In this document: piece after piece, positions 9,036 through 16,955 of the stretch | Layout: each line of letters starts with the position of its first letter | How positions within the stretch are numbered: the first letter of the stretch is position 1 | Assembly: GCA_001310375.1 (NCBI GenBank) | Contig: BAXC01000007.1 | Location: 1 to 64,000, forward strand | Direction: 5' to 3' | DNA: 64,000 nucleotides | Source: Bacillus sp. JCM 19041 | GTDB lineage: Bacteria; Bacillota; Bacilli; Bacillales; Bacillaceae_D | Translations under genes and position numbers: made by a program | Notes under the pieces: generated by a model | Seen by the model: only the letters and a program-made list of their open reading frames with translations | The model's database searches: none | Told to the model about the DNA's origin: nothing

Positions 9036-9920
9036 ATGAAATATGAACACAAGATAATAGAAGCGAATGGACATAGCTTTCATATGGTTTGTGCAGGACC
9101 AAGAGATGGTAAGCTTGTATTGATGTTACACGGCTTCCCAGAGTTTTGGTATGGGTTTCGCCATCAAATTAATGAGCTTGCGGATGCTGGTTATTATGTT
9201 GTGGTGCCTGATCAACGCGGCTATAATCAGTCTGATAAGCCTCAAGATATAGAGTCATACACACTCCGGACACTGAGGATGATTGTGAAGCGTTTATTGA
9301 CGCTTTAGGAAGAGAAACGGCAATACTGATTGGGCATGATTGGGGTGGAGCTGTAGCTTGGCATTTAGCGGCAACAAGACCGGAGAGAATAGAAAAATTA
9401 ATTGCGGTAAATATTCCCCACCCTGCAGATATGCCTCGTGTAATGATACGGAGACCTAGCCAGTTAATTAGAAGTGCTTATATGCTTTTTTTCCAATTAC
9501 CAGTTATTCCTGAAAAATTAATGGCAAGTGGGCGGTTTCACTATATGGCAAAAGGCTGGCAATGACCGGTAATAATAATGCTTTTATGGAGTATGATTTA
9601 GAGAAATATCAAGAAGCTTGGAAGAAACCTGGGGCATTAACAGGGATGTTGAATTGGTATCGTGCTTTAAGATACAAGTTCAGGCGGGCTTTGATCAAAT
9701 TGATTTACCAATAAATGTACCAACGCATATTATTTGGGGGGTAAATGACCCTTTCTTATCTAAACGTTTAGCAAAAGAGAGTGCAAAACGTTGTAAAGAC
9801 GTGGATGTATCATTTATTGACGATGCTACACATTGGGTGCACCATGAAGAACCAGAAATCCTAAACTATTTATTGTTACAAACCTTAAAAAAACGTGAGC
9901 GGAAGGTCCGGAATATGTAA
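9036..9920 (+). CDS. Alpha/beta-hydrolase, epoxide-hydrolase-like
   Basis: About 295 residues after repair. Motifs are [13 protein letters not shown] (oxyanion-hole HGFP), [25 protein letters not shown] (nucleophile Asp in the GHDWGG elbow, as in epoxide hydrolases and haloalkane dehalogenases), WGVNDPFL (acid Asp) and [11 protein letters not shown] (catalytic His). The substrate cannot be predicted. The frame breaks at three places: about 9275 (GGG to GG), 9553 (one base in AAAAGG) and 9678 (TTCC to TTC). Repairs recover each catalytic motif in one frame. The ATG at 9036 fits family N-termini ([16 protein letters not shown]); the upstream ATG at 8973 is less likely. Confidence 0.8.
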
Positions 9921-10001
9921 AGCTAGTCCGATCTCATCAACCGTTGCGTTAGCTAGAATTGAGTGTTACGATACGATTAATCTAATTGAGGAGGCTTCGT
10001 A

Positions 10002-10037
10002 ATGATGATTGATTTCTGGACAGTCGTAGGTTACTAA
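10002..10037 (+). CDS. Putative leader peptide upstream of hflX
   Basis: A short frame, MMIDFWTVVGY (11 aa), has a near-perfect SD (GAGGAGG at 9988-9994, 7 nt from the ATG), unusual for a random 11-codon ORF. It lies 160 nt before hflX. Downstream are a CTCCTC (10119-10124) complementary to this SD and a hairpin with a short T run (10128-10155). This resembles leader-ORF attenuators of ribosome-rescue and antibiotic-resistance genes. Translation is not demonstrated. Confidence 0.42.
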   Translation: MMIDFWTVVGY

Positions 10038-10118
10038 TTAAATACCACGAAACTTCGAACCGTGTAAATGGGAGAAGTCTGTCTAGAAATAATGAAAGGC
10101 GAACTTCTAACTCAAATG

Positions 10119-10155
10119 CTCCTCGTTTGCGCACAGGCGAAGGCGTGTGTATTTT
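10119..10155 (+). promoter_or_regulatory. Possible attenuator hairpin before hflX
   Basis: TGCGCAC (10128-10134) can pair, using two G-T pairs, with GTGTGTA (10145-10151), followed by TTTT. The stem is modest, so termination would be inefficient. GCTCCTC just before it can instead pair with the leader SD at 9988-9994. AGAAGT near 10073 and ACTTCT near 10103 can form another helix in between. Confidence 0.35.
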
Positions 10156-10198
10156 GTTATGTTAAAAAGTATAAGTCATAACAAATGGAGGACTTAAA

Positions 10199-11467
10199 AT
10201 GTACAAACAAGAAAAAAGAGCTATTCAAGAAACCATTATTGTTGGCGTTGAATTACAACAAGATAAAGATTTTGTCTACTCAATGGAAGAGCTCGTTCAA
10301 CTAACCGAGGCGCTTGATTTAAGAACAGTCGCTCAAGTAGCGCAAAAATTGCAGGCACCAAATCATGCTACGTACATTGGTACTGGAAAAGTGGAAGAGA
10401 TACGTGCAATGTGTGAAGAGCTAGGTGTATCACTTGTTATATTTAATGATGAGCTTTCACCTTCCCAAATCAGGAACCTTGAAAAAAAGCTTGAGGTGAC
10501 GGTATATGATCGCACAATGCTTATTCTCGATATATTTGGCGAACGCGCAAAAACAAAAGAAGCTCAACTCCAAGTTGAAATTGCACGGTTAAATTATTTA
10601 TTACCAAGGTTAGTAGGTATGAGAGCATCATTAAGCAGACAAGGCGGAAGTGGTGCTGGTCTTGCAAACCGTGGAGCTGGAGAAACAAAATTAGAGCTAG
10701 ATAGACGAAAAATTGAAAGCCGTATAAATGGGTTAGAAAACGAATTAGAAGAAGTGGTTGCTCGTAGAGACGTTCAACGGCAGCAACGTAAAAAGAAAGG
10801 TATGCCAGTTGTAGCTTTAGTAGGCTATACAAACGCAGGAAAGTCTTCATTATTAAATGCGATGCTAAATGATGAGGATTCAGAGCATAAACGAGTGTTT
10901 GAGCTCGATATGCTATTTGCGACACTTGATACGTCAGTCCGACGTGTAGAATGGAAGAAAAATCTACCTTTTCTGATGGCTGATACAGTTGGCTTTGTTT
11001 CAAAGTTACCAACACATTTAATAAAGGCATTTCGTTCAACGTTGGAAGAAGCACGTGAAGCAGATGTATTGATACATGTTGTTGATTATTCAAATGAACA
11101 TTATGAAGAAATGATCCAAACGACAAATGAAACACTGAAGTCAATGGATATTCAGCGTCCGCTTATTTATGTTTATAACAAGATTGACCTTGCACTGGAA
11201 CCTAGTTCTGGAACTCAAGGGAATGAAGTATTTGTATCTGCGAAAACCAAGCAAGGACTAGATGCGTTAGTGAATATGATAAGTGCAATTGTATTTTCTG
11301 ATTGGAGCACATACAACTTTTTTATCCCTTATAGTGAAGGGAAAACGGCTGCTTATTTAAATGAACACGCCCATGTTACATCTCAGGTGGAAAAAGATAA
11401 TGGTTGGCACATGCAAGCAATCGTTCGAAAGAGGGAGATGAACGATCTTAAAGCATATCAAATATAA
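10199..11467 (+). CDS. hflX: Ribosome-splitting GTPase HflX
   Basis: A 422-residue HflX, normal length. The N-terminal HflX domain (1-200) includes TYIGTGKVEEI and NDELSPSQIRNLE. The linker RQGGSGAGLANRGAGETKLE is diagnostic. The G domain has G1 GYTNAGKSS (residues 209-217), G3 DTVGF and G4 NKID. HflX splits stalled or idle 70S ribosomes under heat or antibiotic stress. A strong SD (AATGGAGGA) precedes the ATG. The intact frame stands out among the many broken neighbours. The long leader with a short ORF suggests induction by translation inhibitors, as reported for a Listeria HflX homologue. Confidence 0.95.
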   Translation: MYKQEKRAIQETIIVGVELQQDKDFVYSMEELVQLTEALDLRTVAQVAQKLQAPNHATYIGTGKVEEIRAMCEELGVSLVIFNDELSPSQIRNLEKKLEVTVYDRTMLILDIFGERAKTKEAQLQVEIARLNYLLPRLVGMRASLSRQGGSGAGLANRGAGETKLELDRRKIESRINGLENELEEVVARRDVQRQQRKKKGMPVVALVGYTNAGKSSLLNAMLNDEDSEHKRVFELDMLFATLDTSVRRVEWKKNLPFLMADTVGFVSKLPTHLIKAFRSTLEEAREADVLIHVVDYSNEHYEEMIQTTNETLKSMDIQRPLIYVYNKIDLALEPSSGTQGNEVFVSAKTKQGLDALVNMISAIVFSDWSTYNFFIPYSEGKTAAYLNEHAHVTSQVEKDNGWHMQAIVRKREMNDLKAYQI

Positions 11468-11488
11468 GATAGGATTTAGCGTATAAAG

Positions 11489-11543
11489 AAAAACTGCGTT
11501 CCGATTGTTAGGCGTGATCTAACAGTAGGAGGCAGTTTTTTCT
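11489..11543 (+). terminator. Terminator after hflX
   Basis: A long hairpin: AAAAACTGC pairs with GGCAGTTTTTT at the base, and TGTTAG pairs with CTAACA inside. It ends in a T run. Confidence 0.75.
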
Positions 11544-11554
11544 TTTATATCTAT

Positions 11555-11703
11555 TTAATGTATCTGTTTTAAATCTGCTCGAGCTCGTTCAATTGTTTCG
11601 GAGTCATACCATTGACTATAAGTGATTATATGTCTGGAAAGAGAGGGTTTATTGATTTAGTTTGACTGGTTCTTCTCAGTAAATTTCGTTGGGTAGCTTG
11701 CAT
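11555..11703 (-). CDS. Small basic protein of unknown function (about 49 aa), frame broken
   Basis: On the minus strand an ATG at 11703 has an excellent SD (AAAGGAGG, 7 nt away). The frame reads MQATQRNLLRRTSQTK and then meets a stop after 25 codons. Adding one C near 11629 continues it to a total of 49 residues ending ERARADLKQIH at a TAA. The repair is the same kind needed in known genes here, and both parts have protein-like composition. The N-terminal half is basic and the C-terminal half a likely helix. I do not recognise the family. It is convergent with hflX and divergent from the ROK kinase gene. Confidence 0.5.
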
Positions 11704-11860
11704 GGTTTATCCTCCTTTTTGTATCAGTTTATACAGGATGTAATCGTTTTAATCAGAAACGGAGTGTATAATAAGAAATAAAGTGAACGCATACAAACAT
11801 AGAAGAGGAATAGTTGTTTGAGAGAATTATTTTATTTGAATGCAGAAAGAGGGGATGACT

Positions 11861-12760
11861 ATGGCGGCTTATATAGCGATTGACATTGGCGGTACGGCTA
11901 TCAAACACGCAGTAATGGATTCCAGCGGCCAGATCTTAATAAGCGGATCAGAACACACACCTAAAAGCGGGACGAGAGAAATATATAAAACAATTGATTC
12001 CGTTTGTAAAACATACATGTCCGATTATGCTGTTGAAGGACTAGCGCTTAGTGTGCCTGGAGCACTGGAACCAGCAACCGGTTGGATGTATACAAGTGGC
12101 GCCGTTAAAGACTTTACAGCAGTCCATTTAAAAGAAGCGTTCGCGTATTTGAATATACCAATTGAGATAGAGAACGATGCGAACTGCGTTGCTCTTGCAG
12201 AGAAATGGAAAGGGAATGCGCAAGGTATTGATAACTTTTGTTGCTTTATTATCGGAACTGGAATAGGAGGGGCAGTATTTATAAATGGTCAACTTTATCG
12301 AGGCGTAAAAGGCATGGCGGGTGAGTACGGTTTGATGAAGCGTTATTTCACCACTGATCAAAACGATAAGAATGTAAATTTTGGTGAATTTGCAGCAATG
12401 GGTCCACTGATGCGTAGGGTTAATTTGAATCGAATAGAACCTATCGATGGCAAGACTCTTTTTAAACTTTACAAAGCTGGAGAAACCGATATAAAAAATA
12501 CAGTAAGCACTTTTCTCGATTCAGTCGCTGTTAGTTGCGCGAATATTATCGCCTGTTATGCCCCACAACGAATACTGATAGGTGGCGGTGTTTCAGAGGA
12601 AGAAATTTTTTTATCAGAAGTGCAAAAAAGAGTGAAAAATTTTGACCCATTGCTTGCAGATTTGTCGGAAATTGAACGATGTTACTTCCAAAATCAAGCA
12701 GGAATGGTAGGTGCGTTATATCATTTTCTAATAACTAGAAATATTATAAAAGAAAATTAA
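11861..12760 (+). CDS. ROK-family sugar kinase
   Basis: A 299-residue ROK protein with the ATP-binding motif AIDIGGTAIKHAVMD at the N-terminus, the sugar-binding IENDANCVALAE, a glycine-rich GTGIGGAVFINGQLYRG, and GGGVSEEE near the C-terminus. ROK kinases phosphorylate glucose, fructose, N-acetylmannosamine or related hexoses. The CxCGxxGC zinc motif of many ROK proteins is absent; the segment after GMAGEYG has none of those Cys residues, as in several single-gene ROK kinases. There is no N-terminal helix-turn-helix, so it is an enzyme, not a repressor. I prefer ATG 11861 (SD GAGGGG 6 nt upstream) over ATG 11855. Confidence 0.88.
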   Translation: MAAYIAIDIGGTAIKHAVMDSSGQILISGSEHTPKSGTREIYKTIDSVCKTYMSDYAVEGLALSVPGALEPATGWMYTSGAVKDFTAVHLKEAFAYLNIPIEIENDANCVALAEKWKGNAQGIDNFCCFIIGTGIGGAVFINGQLYRGVKGMAGEYGLMKRYFTTDQNDKNVNFGEFAAMGPLMRRVNLNRIEPIDGKTLFKLYKAGETDIKNTVSTFLDSVAVSCANIIACYAPQRILIGGGVSEEEIFLSEVQKRVKNFDPLLADLSEIERCYFQNQAGMVGALYHFLITRNIIKEN

Positions 12761-12819
12761 CAGATTTATTAAGGGGAATAGATGATTTGATGGAAAAGTT
12801 AACTATTAATTTACATTTA

Positions 12820-12850
12820 TTTCCCAATACAGAATTAAGTTTCCCAATAC
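12820..12850 (+). repeat. Two direct repeats of TTTCCCAATAC upstream of the subtilisin gene
   Basis: TTTCCCAATAC occurs at 12820-12830 and again at 12840-12850, exactly 20 nt apart, or about two helical turns. It sits 75-105 nt before the protease start, where a regulator of this gene could bind. No factor is known from the sequence. Confidence 0.5.
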
Positions 12851-12924
12851 CTAATGAATGAATTATTTGTTAATTTAAAACTACCAGCTGCGCAGGTTGG
12901 AACATTTTGAGGAGGGGAAACGAA

Positions 12925-14064
12925 TTGAATAAGAAAATGGGGAAGGTTGTCGCTAGTACCGCGTTACTTATCTCACTAGCTTTTAGTTCATCAATTGCAC
13001 AAGCAGCAGAGGAAGCGAAAGAGAAATATTTAATTGGTTTCACAGAGCAGGAAGAGGTATCTACTTTCGTAGAACAAATCGAAGAAGAAGAAGTTGTTAG
13101 TATTTCTGAGGTTGATGATGTAGAAATTGATCTTTTATATGAATTTGAAACAATTCCTGTTTTATCAGTAGAATTAAACCCAGAAGATGTGGCTTCTTTG
13201 GAGTCAGATCCATCAATTTCTTACATTGAAGAAGACGCTGAAGTCACTACGATGGCTCAATCAATACCATGGGGAATAAGCCGTGTTCAAGCTCAATCCG
13301 CTCATAACCGAGGCGTAACAGGGTCAGGAGTAAGGGTAGCTGTTCTTGATACAGGTATCTCTACTCATGAAGATTTGAATGTGCGGGGAGGGGTAAGCTT
13401 TGTAGCTGGTGAACCTGGTTATCAAGATGGAAATGGGCACGGGACACATGTAGCAGGGACAATAGCTGCTCTAAACAATTCAGTAGGCGTACTGGGTGTC
13501 GCACCGAATGCAGAATTATATGCAGTTAAAGTACTTGGTGCAAGTGGTTCTGGATCGATCAGTGGAATTGCGCAAGGGTTGCAATGGGCTGGCGACAATG
13601 GAATGCATATTGCTAATATGAGCCTTGGTAGCTCTGCTCCAAGTGCAACTCTTGAACAAGCTGTTAACGCAGCAACATCTCGTGGTGTACTTGTAATTGC
13701 TGCATCTGGTAACTCCGGCGCTGGATCCGTTGGTTATCCTGCACGTTATGCGAATGCGATGGCAGTTGGCGCAACTGATCAAAATAACAACCGCGCAAGC
13801 TTTTCTCAATACGGTGCTGGTCTTGATATTGTCGCTCCTGGCGTCGGTGTTCAAAGCACATATCCAGGAAACCGTTATGCTAGTTTAAATGGTACGTCGA
13901 TGGCAACTCCTCATGTAGCAGGTGTTGCAGCACTTGTTAAACAGAAGAACCCTTCATGGTCTAATGTACAGGTTAGAAATCATTTGAAAAATACTGCAAC
14001 AAATCTTGGCAATACGAATCTTTATGGCAGTGGACTAGTAAACGCAGAAGCAGCAACACGTTAA
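12925..14064 (+). CDS. aprE: High-alkaline subtilisin (M-protease/Savinase type)
   Basis: A 379-residue prepro-subtilisin. The signal peptide (1-27) ends SSSIAQA; an I9 propeptide follows (to about 110). The mature enzyme starts [12 protein letters not shown] at residue 111 (269 residues, the length of high-alkaline subtilisins). The catalytic triad is Asp142 (VLDTGI), His172 ([10 protein letters not shown]) and Ser325 (NGTSMATPH). The mature part is very close to the M-protease/Savinase group from alkaliphiles but differs at several sites, e.g. [15 protein letters not shown]. The TTG start at 12925 has the SD GGAGGGGAAA 5-8 nt upstream and gives the family N-terminus [12 protein letters not shown]. 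Secreted, Ca2+-stabilised, broad-specificity scavenging protease. Confidence 0.95.
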   Translation: MNKKMGKVVASTALLISLAFSSSIAQAAEEAKEKYLIGFTEQEEVSTFVEQIEEEEVVSISEVDDVEIDLLYEFETIPVLSVELNPEDVASLESDPSISYIEEDAEVTTMAQSIPWGISRVQAQSAHNRGVTGSGVRVAVLDTGISTHEDLNVRGGVSFVAGEPGYQDGNGHGTHVAGTIAALNNSVGVLGVAPNAELYAVKVLGASGSGSISGIAQGLQWAGDNGMHIANMSLGSSAPSATLEQAVNAATSRGVLVIAASGNSGAGSVGYPARYANAMAVGATDQNNNRASFSQYGAGLDIVAPGVGVQSTYPGNRYASLNGTSMATPHVAGVAALVKQKNPSWSNVQVRNHLKNTATNLGNTNLYGSGLVNAEAATR

Positions 14065-14082
14065 TTAGGAGTAAATCTTAAA

Positions 14083-14117
14083 TCCCGGTCAGAGTTTAAA
14101 GTGACTGGGTTTTTTTG
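14083..14117 (+). terminator. Terminator after the subtilisin gene
   Basis: Stem TCCCgGTCA / TGACtGGG followed by seven T residues. Confidence 0.8.
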
Positions 14118-14139
14118 TATATAAAAATAGGGAGAATAG

Positions 14140-14395
14140 AACTCTCCTTGTCAGCTTGTCGACAAAGTTCCGTAAAAACGTTCTCAGCATCCACTCTGCT
14201 TTCCGCGGGAGTCTATGTGTATGCCGTCTGCTATATCGTTTACATACCGCATGTGTGTTACTAGTGGCTGCGTACTTGTTTCGATTGTAAGACCTGCGAA
14301 CATCCGTGATAGCCAAATGTTCCGTTCTCTCTTTGATCCGTTAAAATTAAGACGTCAAGCGTCGTCAAGATACTTCAAGAAAAACAAGACTGGTC
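14140..14395. other. Gene-free stretch with a fragment resembling a dispersed repeat
   Basis: No supportable gene. At about 14180-14215 the text CATCCACTCTGCTTTCCGCG resembles a motif common in dispersed repeats of alkaliphilic Bacillus genomes. The base composition is higher in GC than the neighbours. The open frames here (14089-14316 minus, 14215-14400 plus) have no SD and no family features. Confidence 0.3.
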
Positions 14396-14411
14396 ATTGA
14401 CTTATAAAGTG

Positions 14412-14560
14412 GAACTTCTATCAGCGGGGGCTTTCATCCCCGACTGATGGTTAGTCCCAGAGGGATGACCACGAGGCACCTAAACCAATCAGGCTTTTAC
14501 GTAACCCCCACTTAAACCTCTTCGCTTTATCTTCAAGTTTTGAAGTGGGGGTTTTACTCA
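14412..14560. mobile_element. Structured relic, possible IS200/IS605-type right end or omega-RNA
   Basis: A compact GC-rich, hairpin-rich segment. The first hairpin is ATCAGcGGGGG...CCCCgaCTGAT (about 14417-14447). Next come a TCCC-aga-GGGA helix inside GGTTAG...CTAAACC (14448-14487) and last an imperfect palindrome ACCCCCACTT...AAGTGGGGGT (about 14502-14555). Such subterminal palindromes and adjacent structured RNA mark right ends of IS200/IS605-type elements next to tnpB. There is no transposase or tnpB frame here, so if it belongs to such an element it is a relic or a non-autonomous copy. Confidence 0.4.
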
Positions 14561-14655
14561 CCGTTAATGCGGGATAAACTTCTTGTTTTTGCAGCCATGA
14601 ACGTAAATAAGTTAGTCAATTGGAGGATAAAGCAATCCCCAACCCCAATTGACCC

Positions 14656-14688
14656 AAAAACCTCTGAGATTTTATCTCAGAGTTTTTG
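14656..14688. terminator. Terminator downstream of the RRNPP regulator
   Basis: Stem AAAAAcCTCTGAGAT / ATCTCAGAGtTTTTG with a 3-nt loop. It is symmetrical and can serve the minus-strand regulator gene. Confidence 0.75.
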
Positions 14689-14732
14689 TCTATGTTTTGA
14701 CAGAGAGAATAACATTTTCCCTATCTTTAAGG

Positions 14733-15992
14733 TTATACAATGGAAAAGTCTCTGCGGTGACCGCCTGTGACATACTTGCTTAAATACTCTGTAGCTTTTT
14801 CGTATTTGCCGTTTTTTTGATACCATTGCGCTAGTTCTAACGCATATGGTATCAGTTCTTCTTTATTTTCTTGTTTGTCAAGGTGAGGAAGCAGCTCGTG
14901 TTCAAGGAAGTCATACATTGCATCATTAGATTCAAGGCGATATGCATAGTATTTCGCCTGTAGCTTCATTCGTTCAAATCCTCTTACTGAACTAATATCG
15001 ATAATTTCTTTTAATCTTATACCAATGTGTTCTTTTTTAGTTTCTAAGTGGAATAACACCTCAACGTCCGCAAGCAAACTAAATACATAGTTTTTACTAC
15101 CGACTTCATAGTACGAGATGCATTCTGTAAAGCATTGGTGGCTTTGTTCATAATCGCCCATTTTTTTTAATAGAATACCGTGGTTGTACTTTGCTTGATA
15201 ATACAGTACATCATGGCCAAAAAGCCGGGTATTGCGCAACAGCATCTTATAAAGACGTAGAGATTCTTCGACCATATTCATTTGAGTATAATTAATTCCA
15301 AGGAGCATATGCGTATGGAACGCTCGGATGTAATTATCCTCTTGTTTAAAAATATGCAGTGCTTCTTTTGCATAAATAATTGCTTTCTCTGGTTCATTCA
15401 TTTGCGTATAGCATTGTGCTAGCACAAAAGCAACTTCGCGGACAAATAAGTATTTTGAAGAATAATCTTCATTTTGTAAATCCAATAAAATTTCCTTTGC
15501 CTCTTTTAACTCGCCCTTGTTTACAAGCAATATACCTTGAAACAAACGGAAAGACAATGCTTCAATTGCACTTAAGTTGCTACTGTTTTTGCCCAAGATA
15601 AGATGTTCTTCAAAAGCAAGGTTTATCGATCCATTCATCAAATGGTAACGCATCATATACAAATGATACGTATTAATAAAATCGGTCCTAGGAATAATAT
15701 GTTCTTTTTCAAGCAATCGTTTTTGTATCCTTTTTGCTTCTTTTACATCAACGAATTGTATTGCTTCAATAAAAGATTCTAAGGCTTGTTTAATTTCTGA
15801 ATGCTGGGCATATTCGTCTTCTATATTAATACCAAGTCTTTCTAAGAGCAGTGAGGCTGTCGCATGGTTGGCATTGTAAATAGTATTTTCAATCTTGCTC
15901 AAATGTGGAATGGAACAAATACCGTCAGCGAGTTCCGCCTGCGTCATATTATGCTTAATTCGGTAATATTTAATTGTTCTACCTAACTCCAC
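14733..15992 (-). CDS. RRNPP-type regulator: HTH plus TPR domain (NprR/PlcR-like)
   Basis: 419 residues. The N-terminal HTH_3/XRE domain (about 1-62: MELGRTIKYYRIKHNMTQAELADG...HLSKIEN) is followed by about eight tetratricopeptide-like helix pairs (70-410). This is the layout of RRNPP quorum-sensing regulators (NprR, PlcR, AimR-like), whose TPR domain binds a secreted, re-imported short peptide. NprR and PlcR control extracellular proteases; this gene faces the subtilisin gene 670 bp away. A secreted propeptide gene normally follows the regulator, but I found none. The start is a GTG at 15992 with a weak SD. No frame break. Target genes are inferred only from position. Confidence 0.8.
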   Translation of the reverse strand: MELGRTIKYYRIKHNMTQAELADGICSIPHLSKIENTIYNANHATASLLLERLGINIEDEYAQHSEIKQALESFIEAIQFVDVKEAKRIQKRLLEKEHIIPRTDFINTYHLYMMRYHLMNGSINLAFEEHLILGKNSSNLSAIEALSFRLFQGILLVNKGELKEAKEILLDLQNEDYSSKYLFVREVAFVLAQCYTQMNEPEKAIIYAKEALHIFKQEDNYIRAFHTHMLLGINYTQMNMVEESLRLYKMLLRNTRLFGHDVLYYQAKYNHGILLKKMGDYEQSHQCFTECISYYEVGSKNYVFSLLADVEVLFHLETKKEHIGIRLKEIIDISSVRGFERMKLQAKYYAYRLESNDAMYDFLEHELLPHLDKQENKEELIPYALELAQWYQKNGKYEKATEYLSKYVTGGHRRDFSIV

Positions 15993-16164
15993 TTTTCATC
16001 AACCCACTTTGTATAGTATCGTGAATTATCCTTTCAATCCACTATTTTATATTATTCGTCAAAAAGATTTAAATTCCTTCAATTGAAAGAAAGAAATAGG
16101 AAAATGAATAATGTGAATAATTAAACAAAAAGAGATAGGAGTGAGCAATTACTAATAGCCACTC

Positions 16165-16761
16165 CTATTCACTATTTCGAGCTGCTTGTTTTAATTCTCT
16201 GATTGAATAACCGAAGGTCATTTGCAAATGAGGATAATCAACAAAACGGCTCCAATCACCACCCCATTGAAATCCGAGTTCTTTTGCGATATCAGCCACT
16301 TCAAACCAATCAGGCTCACCGTTTTGATTCCCATCATAGTGAATATCCCAAATGGGTTCTCCATTTTCATTGAGCAAAGCATAGTCTACTGCAAGTCCAA
16401 AATTATGGTAGGATTGACCACCTTTTGCGTTAGTCACAACTTGTCCACTATTTTGTCGGCCTTGTTTGTATAGCTTATCTTGTTCTTCTATCGATCTATA
16501 TCCATCAGTAATAATAATATCAATACCCACTTCGGAAGATTGTTTGATTAATTCCTCGGTTTTTTCTTCAACAATGGGGTGTAAACCTTCGCTGTTTATA
16601 ATTTCATCTATTTCAACATTATTTATTAATTTTGCATCAGTGAATGAATCCGTAAACGCTTCTTCAAAGGGCAATCCATTTCTTTCGGAAAAATAGTAAA
16701 CTCCCATTAAAATGAGCAAGCAGAGAAGAAGGAACAAGGATAATTTTAGTAAGTGCCGCAC
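16165..16761 (-). CDS. M15 peptidase, CwlK-like L-alanyl-D-glutamate endopeptidase
   Basis: A 198-residue cell-wall peptidase. It has an N-terminal membrane anchor (about 5-25) and a VanY/M15_4-type Zn2+ domain. Ligand motifs are SYHNFGLAVDYAL (His and Asp, about residues 128-140) and DYPHLQM near 178-184, with GYRSIEEQDKLYKQGR before them. The size and the GGDW...PHLQM pattern fit the CwlK/endolysin-like L-Ala-D-Glu endopeptidases more than D-Ala-D-Ala carboxypeptidases. The GTG start at 16761 has the SD GAGGAGG. It acts outside the membrane on peptidoglycan stem peptides. Confidence 0.83.
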   Translation of the reverse strand: MRHLLKLSLFLLLCLLILMGVYYFSERNGLPFEEAFTDSFTDAKLINNVEIDEIINSEGLHPIVEEKTEELIKQSSEVGIDIIITDGYRSIEEQDKLYKQGRQNSGQVVTNAKGGQSYHNFGLAVDYALLNENGEPIWDIHYDGNQNGEPDWFEVADIAKELGFQWGGDWSRFVDYPHLQMTFGYSIRELKQAARNSE

Positions 16762-16924
16762 CGTGACCTCCTCACGTATATAACATTATTGCTTATCACG
16801 ATAGGAAAAAATACCGTTCATCTAATACTAATTGTTGTTCTTGCTCATTTCAAATGGAAAAATTTATAGGAGAAGATAAACATTTGCTAAGTTAGATAAG
16901 CCAGGTTATACTCATACTTGCAAA

Positions 16925-16941
16925 TGAAAATCTTTATCATT
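16925..16941 (+). promoter_or_regulatory. Fur box before the siderophore-binding lipoprotein gene
   Basis: TGAAAATCTTTATCATT agrees at 14 of 17 positions with the classic TGATAATGATTATCATT core. It lies 15 nt before the start codon, overlapping the region just before the SD, so Fe-Fur would block transcription. Confidence 0.7.
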
Positions 16942-16955
16942 AAGGAGATAAGAAC

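Noticed and set aside
13516..13861. Minus-strand frames of 65-112 codons inside the subtilisin gene
   Set aside because: They are antisense shadows of a conserved catalytic domain with no start signals.
14540..14770. 76-codon plus-strand frame after the hairpin-rich relic
   Set aside because: It crosses a strong terminator hairpin and has no SD; composition is not protein-like.
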